DNA of 64,000 nucleotides from the NCBI GenBank assembly GCA_916700875.1, contig CAKAKS010000067.1, positions 11,187,591-11,251,590 on the forward strand, given 5' to 3'. Shown here piece by piece: positions 24,801-36,650 of this stretch (the first letter of the stretch is position 1; every line of letters begins with the position of its first letter). The stretch comes from Sebastes aleutianus (lineage: Eukaryota > Chordata > Actinopteri > Perciformes > Sebastidae). Below the pieces are notes generated by a model. The model saw nothing but the letters and a program-made list of their open reading frames with translations, was not told where the DNA came from and did no database searches. Position numbers and translations under genes: made by a program.

Positions 24801-25988
24801 AGCAACATGGCGGACTCTGTAAAGAGGACCCGCTCCCTATGTAGATATAAAAGGGTCATTCTAAGCTAACAATAACACAACGATTCTTAGTTTCAGCTGA
24901 TTACACACTAATGAAAACACAGTTATGAATATTATATTCCATTTCTGTTAATAAATCCCCTGAAATGATACACACTGTTCCTCTAAGACGATACAGGCAG
25001 GCTGGGAATGTATGAATGTGCATTGGGCCGTGCTCACCTGCTCCAGGGAAACCTCTCCCAGGCATGACATTGGCATGGGGAGGTAGAGGTGGACCCAGGT
25101 GAGGTCCCATATGCATCTGTCTGGCCTCGGAGGCTACCATCTCGGAGGGCTGAACCATCTCTCTGATGAAGCAAAAGCAGGGAAAATCAGTTATGATATC
25201 AAGGGACAGATATCATCTGTGATAATTGCTGTTTTATTAATGACTAAGGTATATCTTAGTCTCTTTAAAAACATTTTTGTTGAACAGAAACGTGCATCAG
25301 ATGATTCTCTCAAGAAGCTTTCTTCTTCACTTATGCACATGTAACTGATAATTCTCAGTGGTGCCCTTCACCAGGGAGCTACTGTTTTCGGGTTTTAAGA
25401 GTGAATTCAGGTACACACCTCTCCATGAAGCGAGGTTCGAACTGCGCTTGGACCCCCTGTAACCTCTGCTGCCCCTGAGCAAGGATCTGTGGAGCCATGG
25501 CCATCTGGTTCCTCATTATCAGCTCTTGCCTCTGTCTGAGCTCTGCAAGAGAAGAAAAAGCACCACGGGTCACCGGAGGGTCACCAGTTTAGCCACAAGA
25601 GACGTGCACTGACTGGGAAAGCTGGAGACTGCAGGTACTACTGAGCAGGTAACAATCCACTAAAATCAATACATTGAAGACAAGGTCACACAGTTGGTTT
25701 AATCTGTTTGGAGCTCCAGATTGAACAATTTAGATGGTGTCAGGAAATGTGTAAACTAAAAAACATAATTCTTGTGATTGTCTAAGTTTTGCATCTATTT
25801 TAAACTGTAATTTATTTGAAAATGACACTTTTTCAAGTTATCTTGTACTCCTGATATATTTAAAGTTGTTGTTTTCATTTCTCACCTCCAGCTGATATGC
25901 CGTTGACCAGACGGTACCAGTGCTTCTCATCCAAAGCCCCCTGCTCTCCCAGCGCTGTCATCTTCCTCAGCTGCTCCCGTGGGGTCAT
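21833..25988 (-). CDS. samd7: SAMD7, sterile alpha motif domain protein 7
   Basis: Eight coding exons, minus strand: 25886-25988, 25419-25542, 25038-25162, 24388-24469, 23543-24216, 23339-23454, 23146-23256, 21833-22069. Total 1572 nt, 523 aa; every phase closes. The start is ATG at 25986-25988 (MTPREQLRKMTALGEQ). A Gln/Met-rich segment follows (about 36-76), then GYGFLPSEPMETVARRQEF and MEMNAILHQKELENAHQKG. A long charged middle holds HRERGRRAGRR. The SAM domain is at about 386-450 (KWTVNDVYNFINS ... GLKLGPALKIRSQ), then VSRRLGNVLYMMN and an acidic, Ser-rich tail. SAMD7 is a retinal repressor that joins PRC1-type Polycomb complexes and fixes rod photoreceptor identity. It neighbours SEC62 in mammals too, which separates it from SAMD11. 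The 5' UTR exon near 31.8 kb is a separate, less certain call. Confidence 0.95.
22092..22521 (-). repeat. Right arm of inverted duplication, samd7 last intron
   Basis: Reverse-complement partner of 19807-20231. It stops about 20 bp from the acceptor of the last samd7 exon (22069). The junction is at GTGTCAACTC, just short of the polypyrimidine tract, so the duplicated segment contains no coding sequence. Confidence 0.88.
24520..24987 (+). mobile_element. TTAA-flanked MITE copy (family 1), near complete
   Basis: It starts TTAAAGGTACAGTGTGTAGG and ends TACACACTGTTCCTCTAAG, the inverted partner. The interior contains GGTTTGTCCGTTCTGGGCTA, AACATGGCGG and CGCTCCCTATGTAGATATAA. It lies in the samd7 intron between coding exons 3 and 4. 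Confidence 0.85.
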
Positions 25989-26015
25989 GACACACACACG
26001 ACCTTTGACCTCCAC

Positions 26016-27220
26016 CTGAACACTGTAGGAGTTTAAAAAGAAGGTCAAACATGTGATAACTACTTTGACAATCTACTGTAATATTGCATGATTTTTTGGA
26101 GCTTTCATGTATAAATTCATGGAAAACTTGGATGGATGCATACATTTAGTTATTTCTTATTACTGCCACAAGGGGGCAGCAAATATCTTCACATTAAAGA
26201 GCCTGTTAATGGTCACTGAACTTTGTGGTATTATGTTATGTTTTTTCCATAAAAAGAATACGAATCTCACTAAAATATCTTACAAACAAACAAATATCAC
26301 CATTACTCTCTCTCCCCCTTTCATAACTATCACTGTCACTATTAATAAAGGCAAAAATCCCCCCAAAAATCTTAAAATATATATTCCCACTAGACTAGAC
26401 ACTGTCATCACATATCTAAGAAAACACAGGCAAAACATATTTTATTCTACCAATCAAACTTAATTTTAAAAACTAGAGGATTGTTTTGTGGTTGTGTTTT
26501 ATTTAAGCAGAGCGGTGACAAGGAAATATCTGTACTGAGATTAGAACAGACTGACAAAATAAAATATAGCCTAAATAATAAAATGTAAAAAAAACGGTGG
26601 CTTCCATAAACTGCCCATATGTGATCCATGCACATACGCAAATACATCCGCTAACATTCGATCCTTCCTCTCACCTCTCACCTCCACCTTAGCATTAAGC
26701 ATTAATCTTTAACCAACCTTAACCCTAACCCTCACCGTAACGTAAACCTAATCCTAAACTTAAATTTAACACCTAAATCCAAATCCTAGCCTTACTGTAA
26801 CACTAACCCTTAAAAACGTGGAGGCCAGCAAAAATTGCCCTTGTTTGGAAGATTTTTCTCATCTTTCTCTCCTTGCCAGAACATCTGTTCCTCATAAATA
26901 TAGTAATAAAAGGACACTCACACGCACACATACACACTCCAACTGGCCACATTGTTCTTGGCTGAGCCGGCAGCTTGTGTAAACAAGCGCAAATCGACTT
27001 AGACACCTCCAATTAGCCTTCTACACAGCAGAAATCCCATTACAATATATGATACTGTAAACGACAGCGCAATAATCCAGTGCTGCTAATCCTAGGACCA
27101 GAGTGAGCAATATGCTGCTGGGTGGATGAATCCGAATCTGCACACAAATTCACCATCCGCCTTTTCATAATATATTAGTGATCATAATTGTTTTGATTGA
27201 TATGTTTGCCAATGTTGCAA
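26016..27220 (-). other. samd7 intron 1, 3' part
   Basis: No exon is seen except the acceptor before 26015 (AG followed by GTGGAGGTC, in frame up to the ATG). A short degenerate CCTAA run (AACCTTAACCCTAACCCTCA) is near 26715. No other structure is recognised. Confidence 0.5.
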
Positions 27221-27224
27221 ATAG

Positions 27225-27800
27225 GGCTGTCATGATATCAGATTTTCACTACATGATTATTGTGGTCAAAAGATGAAGATATTGCGATATCTATAGAAAC
27301 ATTTAAATAATAATAATAATAATAATAACAATCCTATCGGTCAAATTCATTTTTAACTTTGTTTATTGTGCATTTTGTTTCTTTTTTGGCAAATGAATTA
27401 CACTGAAAATAAGAGTGTAGGGAGGTGGAGAGAGAGTCTGTAACCATAACTGTATACAGTATATAAATTAAGAGACGCTGAGTTATTTACATGATATTAT
27501 CATGTGTATTATTAACACGATATCAAAAATAATTAAATAATTAAATAAAAATAAATTTGCCAAAATTTCCCGGCCACACACACACAAACACACAGACACA
27601 CACTCACACACACACACCCCAAATCAAAGGGCCAACCCCAGATTATTACTTTGCTGTTAATGTTACTGTTACCCAATGTACTTTCTGTTTTTTGTGTTGT
27701 CCTACCTCACCTGTTATGTCTCTTTGCACTAAATAAAAGACAAATTAACAAAATATCAATATTTTATTTTAAAATATCTCGATTATCGCCAATATATTGC
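27225..27800 (+). repeat. Interspersed repeat, copy at 32710-33045
   Basis: Shared with 32710-33045: GGCTGT, ATCAGATTTTCACTAC, GCGATATCTATAGAAA, GGAGGTGGAGAGAGAGTCTG and TAACCATAACTGT. An (AAT)n run sits near 27308 and a (CA)n-rich run at 27573-27616. The end reads AATATATTGCGACACCCCCA. Confidence 0.75.
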
Positions 27801-27899
27801 GACACCCCCAGTTGCAAACTGTGCACATGTACCACATGTTTTCATTCCCCTCCCCCCCAGAGAAATGCTGTCATAAGATTTGCCCCGAGGCCTTGAGCA

Positions 27900-28260
27900 T
27901 TATCCACAGTCCCTCAAGTTCCCTCTGAAGCCCATCTAATCTGAGGGCTGTAATCCGCCTATTAGTCCAGCAACAGTCTGCTAGCTACATCTGCTGACCT
28001 GCCTGAGACCGCCCTGCTGGCCCGTCCAACCCCCATCCCCACCTTCCCAGGCCCCCGCTACCCCCAGGATCCTATTAGCTAAGTCCTGGCTATACAGCAC
28101 TTTAAAGGGATGTGTTGGAGGTAATCCGCACGTTTAGAGTTTTACCCTCAGCAAACCTTGCCTGTAAGCATCCCGGACAATACACCCTAAGTGCTAAGCC
28201 TATTAGCCTCCATTAGCTCCCAGGATGTCCTAAAAACACCTTGGGGATAAATCTGGGGAT
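27900..28260. promoter_or_regulatory. Candidate intronic enhancer of samd7 (CRX/OTX-like sites)
   Basis: This GC-rich block stands out from its AT-rich surroundings and shows no repeat signature. It holds TAATCT at about 27938, TAATCCGC at 27951 and TAATCC at 28122, plus repeated CTATTAG motifs. TAATCC/TAATCT is the CRX/OTX core, and SAMD7 is a known CRX target. Function here is inference. Confidence 0.4.
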
Positions 28261-29830
28261 GCAATCGGTTTATGTGGAGCTATGTGGCGCGAACACACGC
28301 ACCCTGCCTCCACCTACGTCGCTGCCAATGTCATAACAGCTAGCATCAGCAAATGAGAAGAAATGTATTTCAACATTTACGCCTCTGTAATTCCCAAGTG
28401 GGCACTAAGCTGTGAGCCTCAGGGCGTTGTGAAATGTGTTATCGCCTTCACATTCTCTCCACTGGGAATTAATGATGTGTGATACTGTAAACAACTGTAC
28501 ATTTTTCAAGATGATTAGACTTTTTTTCTTAAGAGCTTACATACTTAACAATTAAATATGGAAAGTAAAATCATCAAAGCAAGAAATATGAGTTTGATCC
28601 CTGAGTGTCTACAGAAACAGAAAATAGTGCCACAAACTGTGACAGGCTGTTGCCTCGGAAAAAGAGGCGCCTGTGTTAGCACCAGATTGTGTTAGCATCA
28701 CATGCGAGTCAAAGAGCTAAGCTGCCAGTTTAAAAACAAAAATTAATATGCGCCAATTTTTTAAAAACACTTTCTGAATATTTCCAGAATCCCCAAAGAC
28801 TCTTCTGACCATCTGGATGAAAAAAATATTCATTCTGCTGCACAATAACAAAATATTTTAAAACTATTTCTCAAGTGTGCTTGCTCTTTTTTTAATAGAA
28901 GCAAAAAGATTGCCTTATTATTTTGTATGAAAATGTAAATATTGGAAAGAAACATCTAATTCATCTAGTTAACTGTTAGGAACCTGCCTCGGTGAGATCA
29001 CAGTACAACAGGACAACGTTCAAAACAACATGCTAATAATAAAACCATCATATACATAAGAAAATATTAAAATAAACAAAGTACCATGAATATAAAAGAT
29101 AAGCTAAAGACAAAATACCTTAAAGTGCAAGAAGCTTGCTGATAATGTTACTGATAATAACATTTTTAATTGAGTTTCACATTGTGCAAATTGAGCAAAG
29201 ATGATCCGTCTACCATCTTTGTTTGGATTAGGAAAGACAGTTGCAATTTCGGAAACAAGTTCAAAGTTAGGGCTGCACGATTTTGAAAAAATATCTAATC
29301 TGATTGATATTGCAATTGCGATGTGATTTGCGATATAAGAGGGAATGATAATTTTTACATTATTATTCTCATTTTCATTGAAAAACATATTAAATGATTA
29401 TTAAGTGATTTGGGATCTGTACCAAACAAAGATGTTTTCTTAAGTCTGTAGAATATGACGGGTAGGTCAGAATGTCTCTGCAGCACCACAATATTTAATT
29501 CAAAATGGTATTTTGACACTTTAATAAATATTGCGCCAATTTGAAATGTTTGATTAATTGTGCAGCGGACAGAATATTTTTTCATCCAAATGGTTAAAAG
29601 AGTCTTTTATGATTCTGTAAATACCTTCAGAAAAGGATTAAATGTGTTGTTAAACACTTTTTTTTGTTTTTGAAAGATTAACAGTAATTTTGTTTTTTGG
29701 GAAAATCACATGCTTAGCTCTGTGACTCCAAACATGAGAGGCACAAAGTGTGGCTGCGCTTGTAGGAACTTGGAGGAATTCTTTGTTAAGGCCTGTTCTA
29801 TCACAGCTAACACTTTGATTAGGTTTTGTT

Positions 29831-30750
29831 TTAAAGATGCAGTGTGTAGGATTTGTCGACATCTAGTGGTGAGATTACACATGAACTACTGAATCTTCTC
29901 ACGTGTGCCAAGCGTGTAGAAGCAGCCCCGTTCTCATTTCCAGGGTGTCAAATATGGCGCTTTTGTCACGGCCCTGGGTGCGCGATACCACCACACAAGG
30001 CACCTTGAGCGCCGGTATGTGACGCACCGGTCTTTAACTACAATGTAAGCTCATCCGCTGCAACAGTAAACACTGGAAAGAGCTGTGATGACGTTGTTTA
30101 AAGAGCGAAAGAGTCACACCGGGCAGGCGGGAGGGGAGGCGGATGGGTCCAACAAACACAAGGCTTTAAATCCAGGTGACCGCTGTTTATGCCCCGTGCG
30201 TTAAATTTCTCTATCACTTTATAATCAACTAATCGTTCGCGTCCCGTGTTCACAACATTAAGTCACATTTTCCCTTTACAAATGTGGTCATTTTAAACCC
30301 AACCATGTTGTTTTTTCCGAAACCTAACTAAGTAGGTTTGGAGCCAGAACCTAACCGAGTGTTTTCACTTAATTCACAAGGTTAAGCACGTGTTTACTGT
30401 GACCGAAAAGTGACACCGAGGGGTCTGACAAGGCATTAGTATGTGACGAGTTGGAATGAGAACGTGTTGGTTGGAGAACTACGGTGGCCGACGCGAAAAT
30501 GTGAACACAAAAATGTCCCTATCTAGAGGCAGTGTTTGGTTTGTCTGTTCTGGGCTACGGTAGAAACATGGGGGCCGGCTCCGTGAAGAGGACCCGCTCC
30601 CTATGTAGATATAAACGGCTCATTCTGAGGTGACGAAAACACAACAATTCTTATTATCAGGTGATTATACACTAAAGAAAACATACTTATTAATATTATA
30701 TTCCATTTCTGCCAATAGATCCCCCTTAATGCTACACACTGTTCCTTTAA
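29831..30750 (+). mobile_element. TTAA-flanked MITE (family 1) with another element nested in it
   Basis: The left end is TTAAAGATGCAGTGTGTAGG and the right end CTACACACTGTTCCTTTAA. The family 1 body is split: its first about 95 bp and its last about 280 bp surround a foreign block at about 29927-30472. The total is therefore about 920 bp instead of about 350-470. Confidence 0.85.
29927..30472. mobile_element. Nested short DNA element (family 2)
   Basis: Its ends are inverted: CCGTTCTCATTTCCAGGGTG and GGAATGAGAACGTG. Related blocks are at about 34850-35385 (ending GGGAATGAGAATGTG) and, partly, at 41827-41870 and 42725-42800. It carries GTCACTTTTCGGTCACAGTA in reverse and AAGGCACCTTGAGCG. It has no reading frame of note. 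Confidence 0.75.
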
Positions 30751-30949
30751 GTTTACGTAAGTAAGGTCGTAGACTTAACGTATAGACTTAACGTATACCG
30801 CCGTAACACATCTTCAAACCCGACCTCGCTCAAACTTCTTACAGAATCTTACATGGATGTTTCAAGATAAGCGCATTTTGTGAGTGAAACTGTCATTACA
30901 GGTGAGCTTGAAAACCTCTTCTCTCATATTTCCTCAACAAACAGAGGCC

Positions 30950-31200
30950 ACACCGCAGCTGTCAAATCCGGGGATTGGGCTCCTTGGATTTGCTGTTGCC
31001 TGGTTAATCTCATTACAAGAATGAATTAAAGGGAAAAATTGCTGACGACTTAGATGGAGCCCTGAGGAGGTCATATCAGACAAGACAGAAGTATTGTCTG
31101 GTCCTTCCTAATCCCCCCTCACACAACATGTTAGATTCTGTCAGTTACAAGGAGCAGATTAGATTTTATGAGAGTTGTAAGTGGCGAGCTGCAGGTATTG
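30950..31200. promoter_or_regulatory. Second candidate samd7 intronic element (CRX and NRL-type motifs)
   Basis: The non-repetitive block contains GGATTG, TAATCT at 31005, TTGCTGACGACTTAG near 31040 (a TGCTGAC half-site as used by NRL/MAF), TAATCCC at 31109 and AGATTAGATT at about 31157. It lies in the first intron, under 1 kb from the putative samd7 promoter. Photoreceptor enhancers typically combine these two motif classes. This is motif evidence only. Confidence 0.4.
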
Positions 31201-31773
31201 ATTTAAGAATTACTTGTGGTGTCATAAACTCACATGACAACGTGTTGAAATAGATGAGGATCAAATCAAATATAAATCAATATATATAGAAATATATAGT
31301 TTAATGTCAACACAAATCATCACAGTTGATAAAAAAAACAGTCATCAAGTATTTCAGCATCATTTTCATTTCAATAAGCGCTATTTACAGAATCTGGGCT
31401 AATTATTAGGTTAATTATCCAGATTTCAAGGTTGTTCGTCTAATCGCATTGGCCTTTAGATTAATCACTTACTGAGGGATCAGCAGCCTTTTATACAGTT
31501 TACTGCTCACATTACGCATGACAGGATAAACCATGTGAAAGTTTTGCATTTTTATAACATTGTGATGCAAATATTCAGCTACGTGCATGGATTTTAAGGT
31601 TGTTACTGTTATTTCTGATCACATGCTGAGGCATCAGACACTTGTACTGTATATATTATATATTCTGGAATAAACCAACAGAGTAAATGTGACTTACAAA
31701 AACTAAAATACAACCTAAACAAATCAGTCACAAAGAAAGAAAAGGAGAAAAGAGGAAGTTTTAATGGACTTAC

Positions 31774-31987
31774 CTGCAAGTTTGCACCAGTGAGCAGAGT
31801 TTGGAACTGGTTTTGTCCCAAAAAAGTTAAAAATGTGGAGGAAAAAACCTTTGGACAGCTCACAGACTGTGTCTCTCTTCTGTCCCTCTTTCACTTCCAA
31901 CTAAAGGGCCTCCCACTAACCAGCCAACTGGTCTGAGCGCAGCCTGCTGCCAGCTAACTGCCTTAACTAAAAAAGACCTTTTAAATA
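31774..31987 (-). promoter_or_regulatory. Probable samd7 first (non-coding) exon and promoter
   Basis: On the minus strand a good donor (TTGCAG then GTAAGTCC) ends an exon at 31774. A TATA-like TATTTAAAAG is at 31978-31987, which would put the start near 31950 and the exon at about 175 nt. There is no ATG that opens a useful frame in it. A TAATCCC site lies upstream at about 32163. It would splice to the acceptor at 26015. Needs retinal RNA to confirm. Confidence 0.45.
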
Positions 31988-32709
31988 CCGATTCATTTCA
32001 TCTCCATTAGATGGCCTTATCTCCTGCGGTAAGCCCTCCCTGACCTGACATCACTATGATCTCCCATCCAACTGCTTGCCGCACCTTGCAACTGATGTGT
32101 AATTACTGAAGCAGCACTGGTCCTAAGCATGGAGCGCTAAACCTCTTTCAACGTTTACCTCACTAATCCCTTGTTAGCACTTTAGACCATAGTTAAGACA
32201 CCTAAATGCTTAGCTTCTTTTTCCAGTGGCAAAATGTCCAACCCCTCCTGAACGGCCACATGCAGAGAAGCTACATGATGCTGCTTGTAGACTTTAAAGA
32301 TCCAACAGATCAGGCTTGTTTTTGTTTTTTCCTTACATGTCTAGGTGGGGTGTCAGGAGTATTATGCTCCCCAGGGTGCCAAAGGGTCGACCCAAACATG
32401 CCTGGTGGTAATTTGCTAGAAATCCGACTAAGTGTTGGCCGGATGATCCTCTCAGACCTCTTAATCTGACAGTTTGTGCTCACCAACCGCTTACAGCAAG
32501 GCCCTGCACCGCTTTGAATGATGTTTTTTCTGTAATGCCGGGTGGGCAGAAAGGTGGCACAGTTGGTTATTTTGCTAAACAGCAGACATGATATGAAGGA
32601 GGGGGGCTGTGTGGTGTTTCTATCTGCTTCTACAGTCTGCAGGACAGCAAAGAGCTCCTGGAGAGTTGAGTGAAACGAGAGGTCAGTGAACCCCTGTGTT
32701 GTTTAACAT

Positions 32710-33045
32710 ATACTGTTCATACTAAGGCTGTTACAATATCAGATTTTCACTACACGATTATCATGGCCAAAATAATTCACGATAAGGATATTATCGCGAT
32801 ATCTATAGAAAATTTGAAAAAAATAATGATAATGCTATCAGTCAAATTCATCTTGCATTTTGTACCTTTTTTGGCACATGAATTACATTCACAATATGCG
32901 TTTGGGAGGTGGAGAGAGAGTCTGTAACCATAACTGTTGAGCGGGATTTAAGAGGCGCTGGATTATTTACGCAACATGATATCAATATTTATATTTTCAA
33001 ATATCAAGGTTATCATCAATATCGGTATGTAGCGACACCCCTATT
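32710..33045 (+). repeat. Second copy of the 27225-27800 repeat
   Basis: It runs from AAGGCTGTTACAATATCAGA to GTAGCGACACCCCTATTG, shorter than the 27-kb copy because it lacks the (AAT)n and (CA)n runs. No coding content. Confidence 0.75.
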
Positions 33046-33049
33046 GCAT

Positions 33050-34849
33050 ACACATGTTGCCAGTTTATTAGGTACACCAAGCTGTATGATCATTTTGGAG
33101 GTTGTTTGTGGTTCTGTTGAAAACTGTTGACATTTTAAAGGACAAATCACACTCAGCAAACCTTCTATTGAGTCTTCTACCTTCAGGTAAAATACTCCAC
33201 AGTGTTGAGACAAAAACATCTCGCTAACACAATAGCACTGGTTGTACTCTTGTATTTATTGTATGGTTACTGTATTGTAATTGTGGCAGAACGTTTTTTA
33301 TTGTGTGTGTTCTGTAATTATATGTTTTGTTGTTGAGCGCACCAAAACAAAGTCTATGATTGAATCTTGAAATGCTGTGTGAAAGCCTTTTTCATACTGG
33401 CAGGGATAAAAATAAAAGTAGAAATCCTGAATCTTTTATGTATTTATTTATGAGAAGAATGTAAACTCCCAACAGGCTGTTAAAACCCCCAGATTCCCTG
33501 AAAAATACAAAGGGTATGACCCCAGTATCTTAAATGGTAGCTACGGCTCTGTTAAAATGGTGCTGAATTTTTCTGACTTTATTTAACTTATGTGGCTCGG
33601 GAAATATGTTTGCATGTGTGTATTTATGTAGGTATGAAATATTGCACGCATACATATATGCATGTGTATATGCATGTGTATATGAATTTTTATGGTTTAC
33701 TTATTTTCAGTGATTTTCTGTAAAGTAGTTTTTAATCTCTGGTTTTGATAAGTGCTGTATTGACAATTTTCATCTAGCGCCATAGCACAATATCTGTAAA
33801 CTAATGACATTCAAATCAGCCTCAGCTGTACTTTGTGTTTAGTGCTAATTAGCGACTGCTATCATGCCAACATGCTAAACTAGATGGAGAACATGGTAAA
33901 CATTATTAGCATCTGCATGTTAACATTGTCAACGTGTTTCTTGGTGTGCCCATATGTGTTTTACAAACCTGATTTACTTGATTTCTCATTGATGAAATCA
34001 TTCTTTGAACTTCTCACTTCATGCTCCAATGTGCCATGTTGGGTTAAGGTCTGGAGACTGAAGTCAAATGATCTCCTGATGATGAGCACCATGCAGCTCA
34101 TTATTCTACAGCTACGCCTCTGACAACACATGAAGAGGTGCACCTGGTCACGAACAAAGCTTTGGTACTCTGTGACATACAAATGATGCTCATTTGATAT
34201 TGAACGTGTGCCAGGAAATCACTAACCACACCATTAGGCCTACAGTACATTACATTAAACCAAATTCAGGCTGTTACCCTCAGCATGCTGCAGCACAGAC
34301 ACATTAATGTGCTGCTGTGAGAAGTCTCCTCTCTCTTCAGCCATCCAGGTGTGTTGATCAGGCGCCTCACCCCCATGTTGTCAGGAGTGGTACCTAGTGT
34401 GGCCTCATGCTGCTGTGGCGTAATTGTGGAGGGATGTCATTCTGCACTCCAGAGCTGTTACACACCAGTGGCCCGACCATTAGCTGTAATAAGCTGGGTC
34501 ATTCTCCTGTGACCTCTCACTGAGACCTGTTGCTGCTGCTGCTGCTGGATGTGTGTGTTTGTTGGAAGGAAGCTGTTAACAATCACAACATAGTTTCATT
34601 AATTCTTATATTTATTATGATAGTTACTGAACCTCTTAAACCTGTTCCCTTTCTGTCTAATTCATCTACAGTATATACATTTACTGAGTTGCAGCCACTC
34701 TTTTGGTGCTATACGGGATTGGGAGCATTTCTATTGCCTCTCAATGGCTCTCAACATGGCGTATGAGAACAGTGCAGAGCTGCTATATTAATGTTTGGAT
34801 ATCAAATATAGCACCTTTAACAAGTCCTTGAACTTTCAACACATTTACA
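33050..34849. other. Intergenic, no gene seen
   Basis: AT-rich unique DNA between samd7 and the ApoD cluster. There is a short (TGC)n run at about 34530-34546 and a TATGCATGTGTA near-tandem at about 33655-33680. Short frames match nothing known. Confidence 0.5.
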
Positions 34850-35385
34850 TCCCAACTCGTCATACACTGACGCTTTGTCAGACCCCTCGGCGTCACTTTT
34901 TGGTCGCAGTAAACACGTACTTAGTGTTGCGGATTAAACAAAAACGTGCTTAGGATCAGGCAACAAAACCACTTAGTTAAGTTTAGGAAAAAACATCATG
35001 GTTGGGCTTAAAACTACTACGTTTGTACAGTGAAAATGAAACTGAACATTGTGAACACGGGACATTAACGAACATCTGATTATAAAGTGATAGTGAAACT
35101 AAAACGCTCGGGACAGCATCTCCTGGATGAAAAGCCTTGTGTTTGTTGAACCCATCAACCTCCCCTCCCACTCGCCCTGTGTGTCTCTTTCACCCTTTAA
35201 ACTACGTCACCATAGCACCTTCCCTGAGCGTTTAATATTGACACAAATGGGTTTACTTTGTAGTTAATTGAATGCTTGGTGCGTTGTACACCAACGCTAA
35301 AGGGTACCTTGAACGTTGGTATCGAATGCCAATGGCCGTGACAAAGCATTGGTATGTGACGCCCTGGGAATGAGAATGTGCTGTA
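34850..35385. mobile_element. Family 2 short DNA element
   Basis: It resembles 29927-30472 in mixed orientation: GTCAGACCCCTCGGCGTCAC, GTAAACACG, and the end GCCCTGGGAATGAGAATGTG. It is not interrupted by, and not inside, a family 1 MITE, so it is an independent copy. Confidence 0.6.
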
Positions 35386-35404
35386 ACTTTACAACTTTAA
35401 CACT

Positions 35405-35695
35405 AAGGCTGTCCTCAACCAAAACAAAATCGTAGTTGACTAACTACGACTGTGTCTACTTATCGATTAGTTGATTTAATGGACAACTGAGTTTCTCCAC
35501 AAAGAATCACACAGAAGCACCACTTTAAATCTTGTGTTTACCAGACGTGCTCATAAGTTTATTGGAAATAAGTCATTCAGCTTGAAAAAAAAAGCATAAA
35601 AAACGCCTAATCGACTAAAAGAATCTTAGTTCTTAGTACTAAGACCAAAATGACCAATTAGTCAACTAATTGACTAAGAGGGGGCAGCCCTAATT
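35405..35695. mobile_element. Short inverted-repeat element
   Basis: Left end AAGGCTGTCCTCAACCAAAA, right end GACTAAGAGGGGGCAGCCCT. Near the ends GTAGTTGACTAACTACGA and CAATTAGTCAACTAATTGAC are each nearly palindromic. It is short and non-coding, of the kind common in fish introns. Confidence 0.55.
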
Positions 35696-35699
35696 AACA

Positions 35700-36276
35700 C
35701 TCTAAGTTTTATTACAATCACATACATAAACATATCTGAGGAACATATTTCCTCAGATAGTAGCTGTGTGTTTTGCTTTTTACTGAAAAGAGACTGATGA
35801 AGGATTTAGGAATTAAGAGAGCAGAGCATTAGGACATCTAAACCGCTAATTTAAGAATCTCCTAGGTGTAAGCTTTTCATGAGGGATTTCTGTCCGTCTT
35901 GTTTGCACCCAGCATTATAGAGTCACAGTGAGGCGAAGGGATCAGAGCAAGGTTTAACCTCCAAAAACCGGCCCAGCTATAAATTCACTGAGTCAGTGCA
36001 GACAACCGTCCATCTTCTAAATACAGTAAAAATCTGGTGTCCGGATCGCCTGTATTTCCTGTAGTCTTCCCATCGAATGACAACTGCAACACAAAGCTGT
36101 AATCCCTAAGTGGTGGAAGCTTTACGTCTTTTACACTCCGTGGAAATCTTGTTTAGGTCTTGATTACCGTGAGATCCCGGGTAGTAGGATTCTTTAGGAT
36201 AAAGAATCCCTGAAATAACTGGCAAAGCCTTTAGATCCTAGTAGTTGTATTACCTTCAGGAAATACCCACTGACAC
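35700..36276. other. Unique-looking intergenic block, possible conserved element
   Basis: No repeat signature or exon. AT/GC content is balanced and it contains CCTAGGTGTAAGCTTTTCAT and AGCATTATAGAGTCACAGTG. It could be a conserved non-coding element for samd7 or the ApoD genes; a multi-fish alignment would tell. Confidence 0.3.
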
Positions 36277-36650
36277 AGTGAAGAAGTACTCAGGTCTTTT
36301 ACTATAGTAACAATATTTTGCTACAAGTAAAAGTCCTACATACAAGTATACAAAAGTATTACTTAAAGCAGAATTTAATTAATATTATAGGTAAAGTCCC
36401 TTTCAGAGAGTTACATAATTATACACATATCATATTATTGGAATATTACTTTAACAGAATTTTAATGTCACTGCTGGTGGAGGTGGAACTAATTACTTGC
36501 CGAGTGGTGGCTCACATTACTGCAGGAAAGGGAGGAGTGAACGGAGGGGTACTCAGTTGGTTGCAATCTGCAACCACACCACTAGATGCAACCAAATACA
36601 AACTGTACCTTTAAGTACAGTACTTGAGTAAATGTTACTTTCCACCACTG
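36277..36650. mobile_element. CCACCACTG-type element with a TTAA-MITE inside
   Basis: The outer element runs from CAGTGAAGAAGTACTCAG to TGTTACTTTCCACCACTG. From about 36478 to 36615 it contains a family 1 MITE fragment in reverse, ending CAAACTGTACCTTTAAG. The same nesting occurs in the intron of ApoD gene A. Confidence 0.7.

Noticed and set aside
26709..26740. Interstitial telomere repeat (also 49588-49602)
   Set aside because: Only two or three CCCTAA-like units with mismatches; too short to claim.
31609..31863. Frame MSCPKVFSSTF on the minus strand as a samd7 N-terminus
   Set aside because: It begins with GTG, runs through the donor at 31774 and does not join the samd7 frame; treated as a 5' UTR exon.
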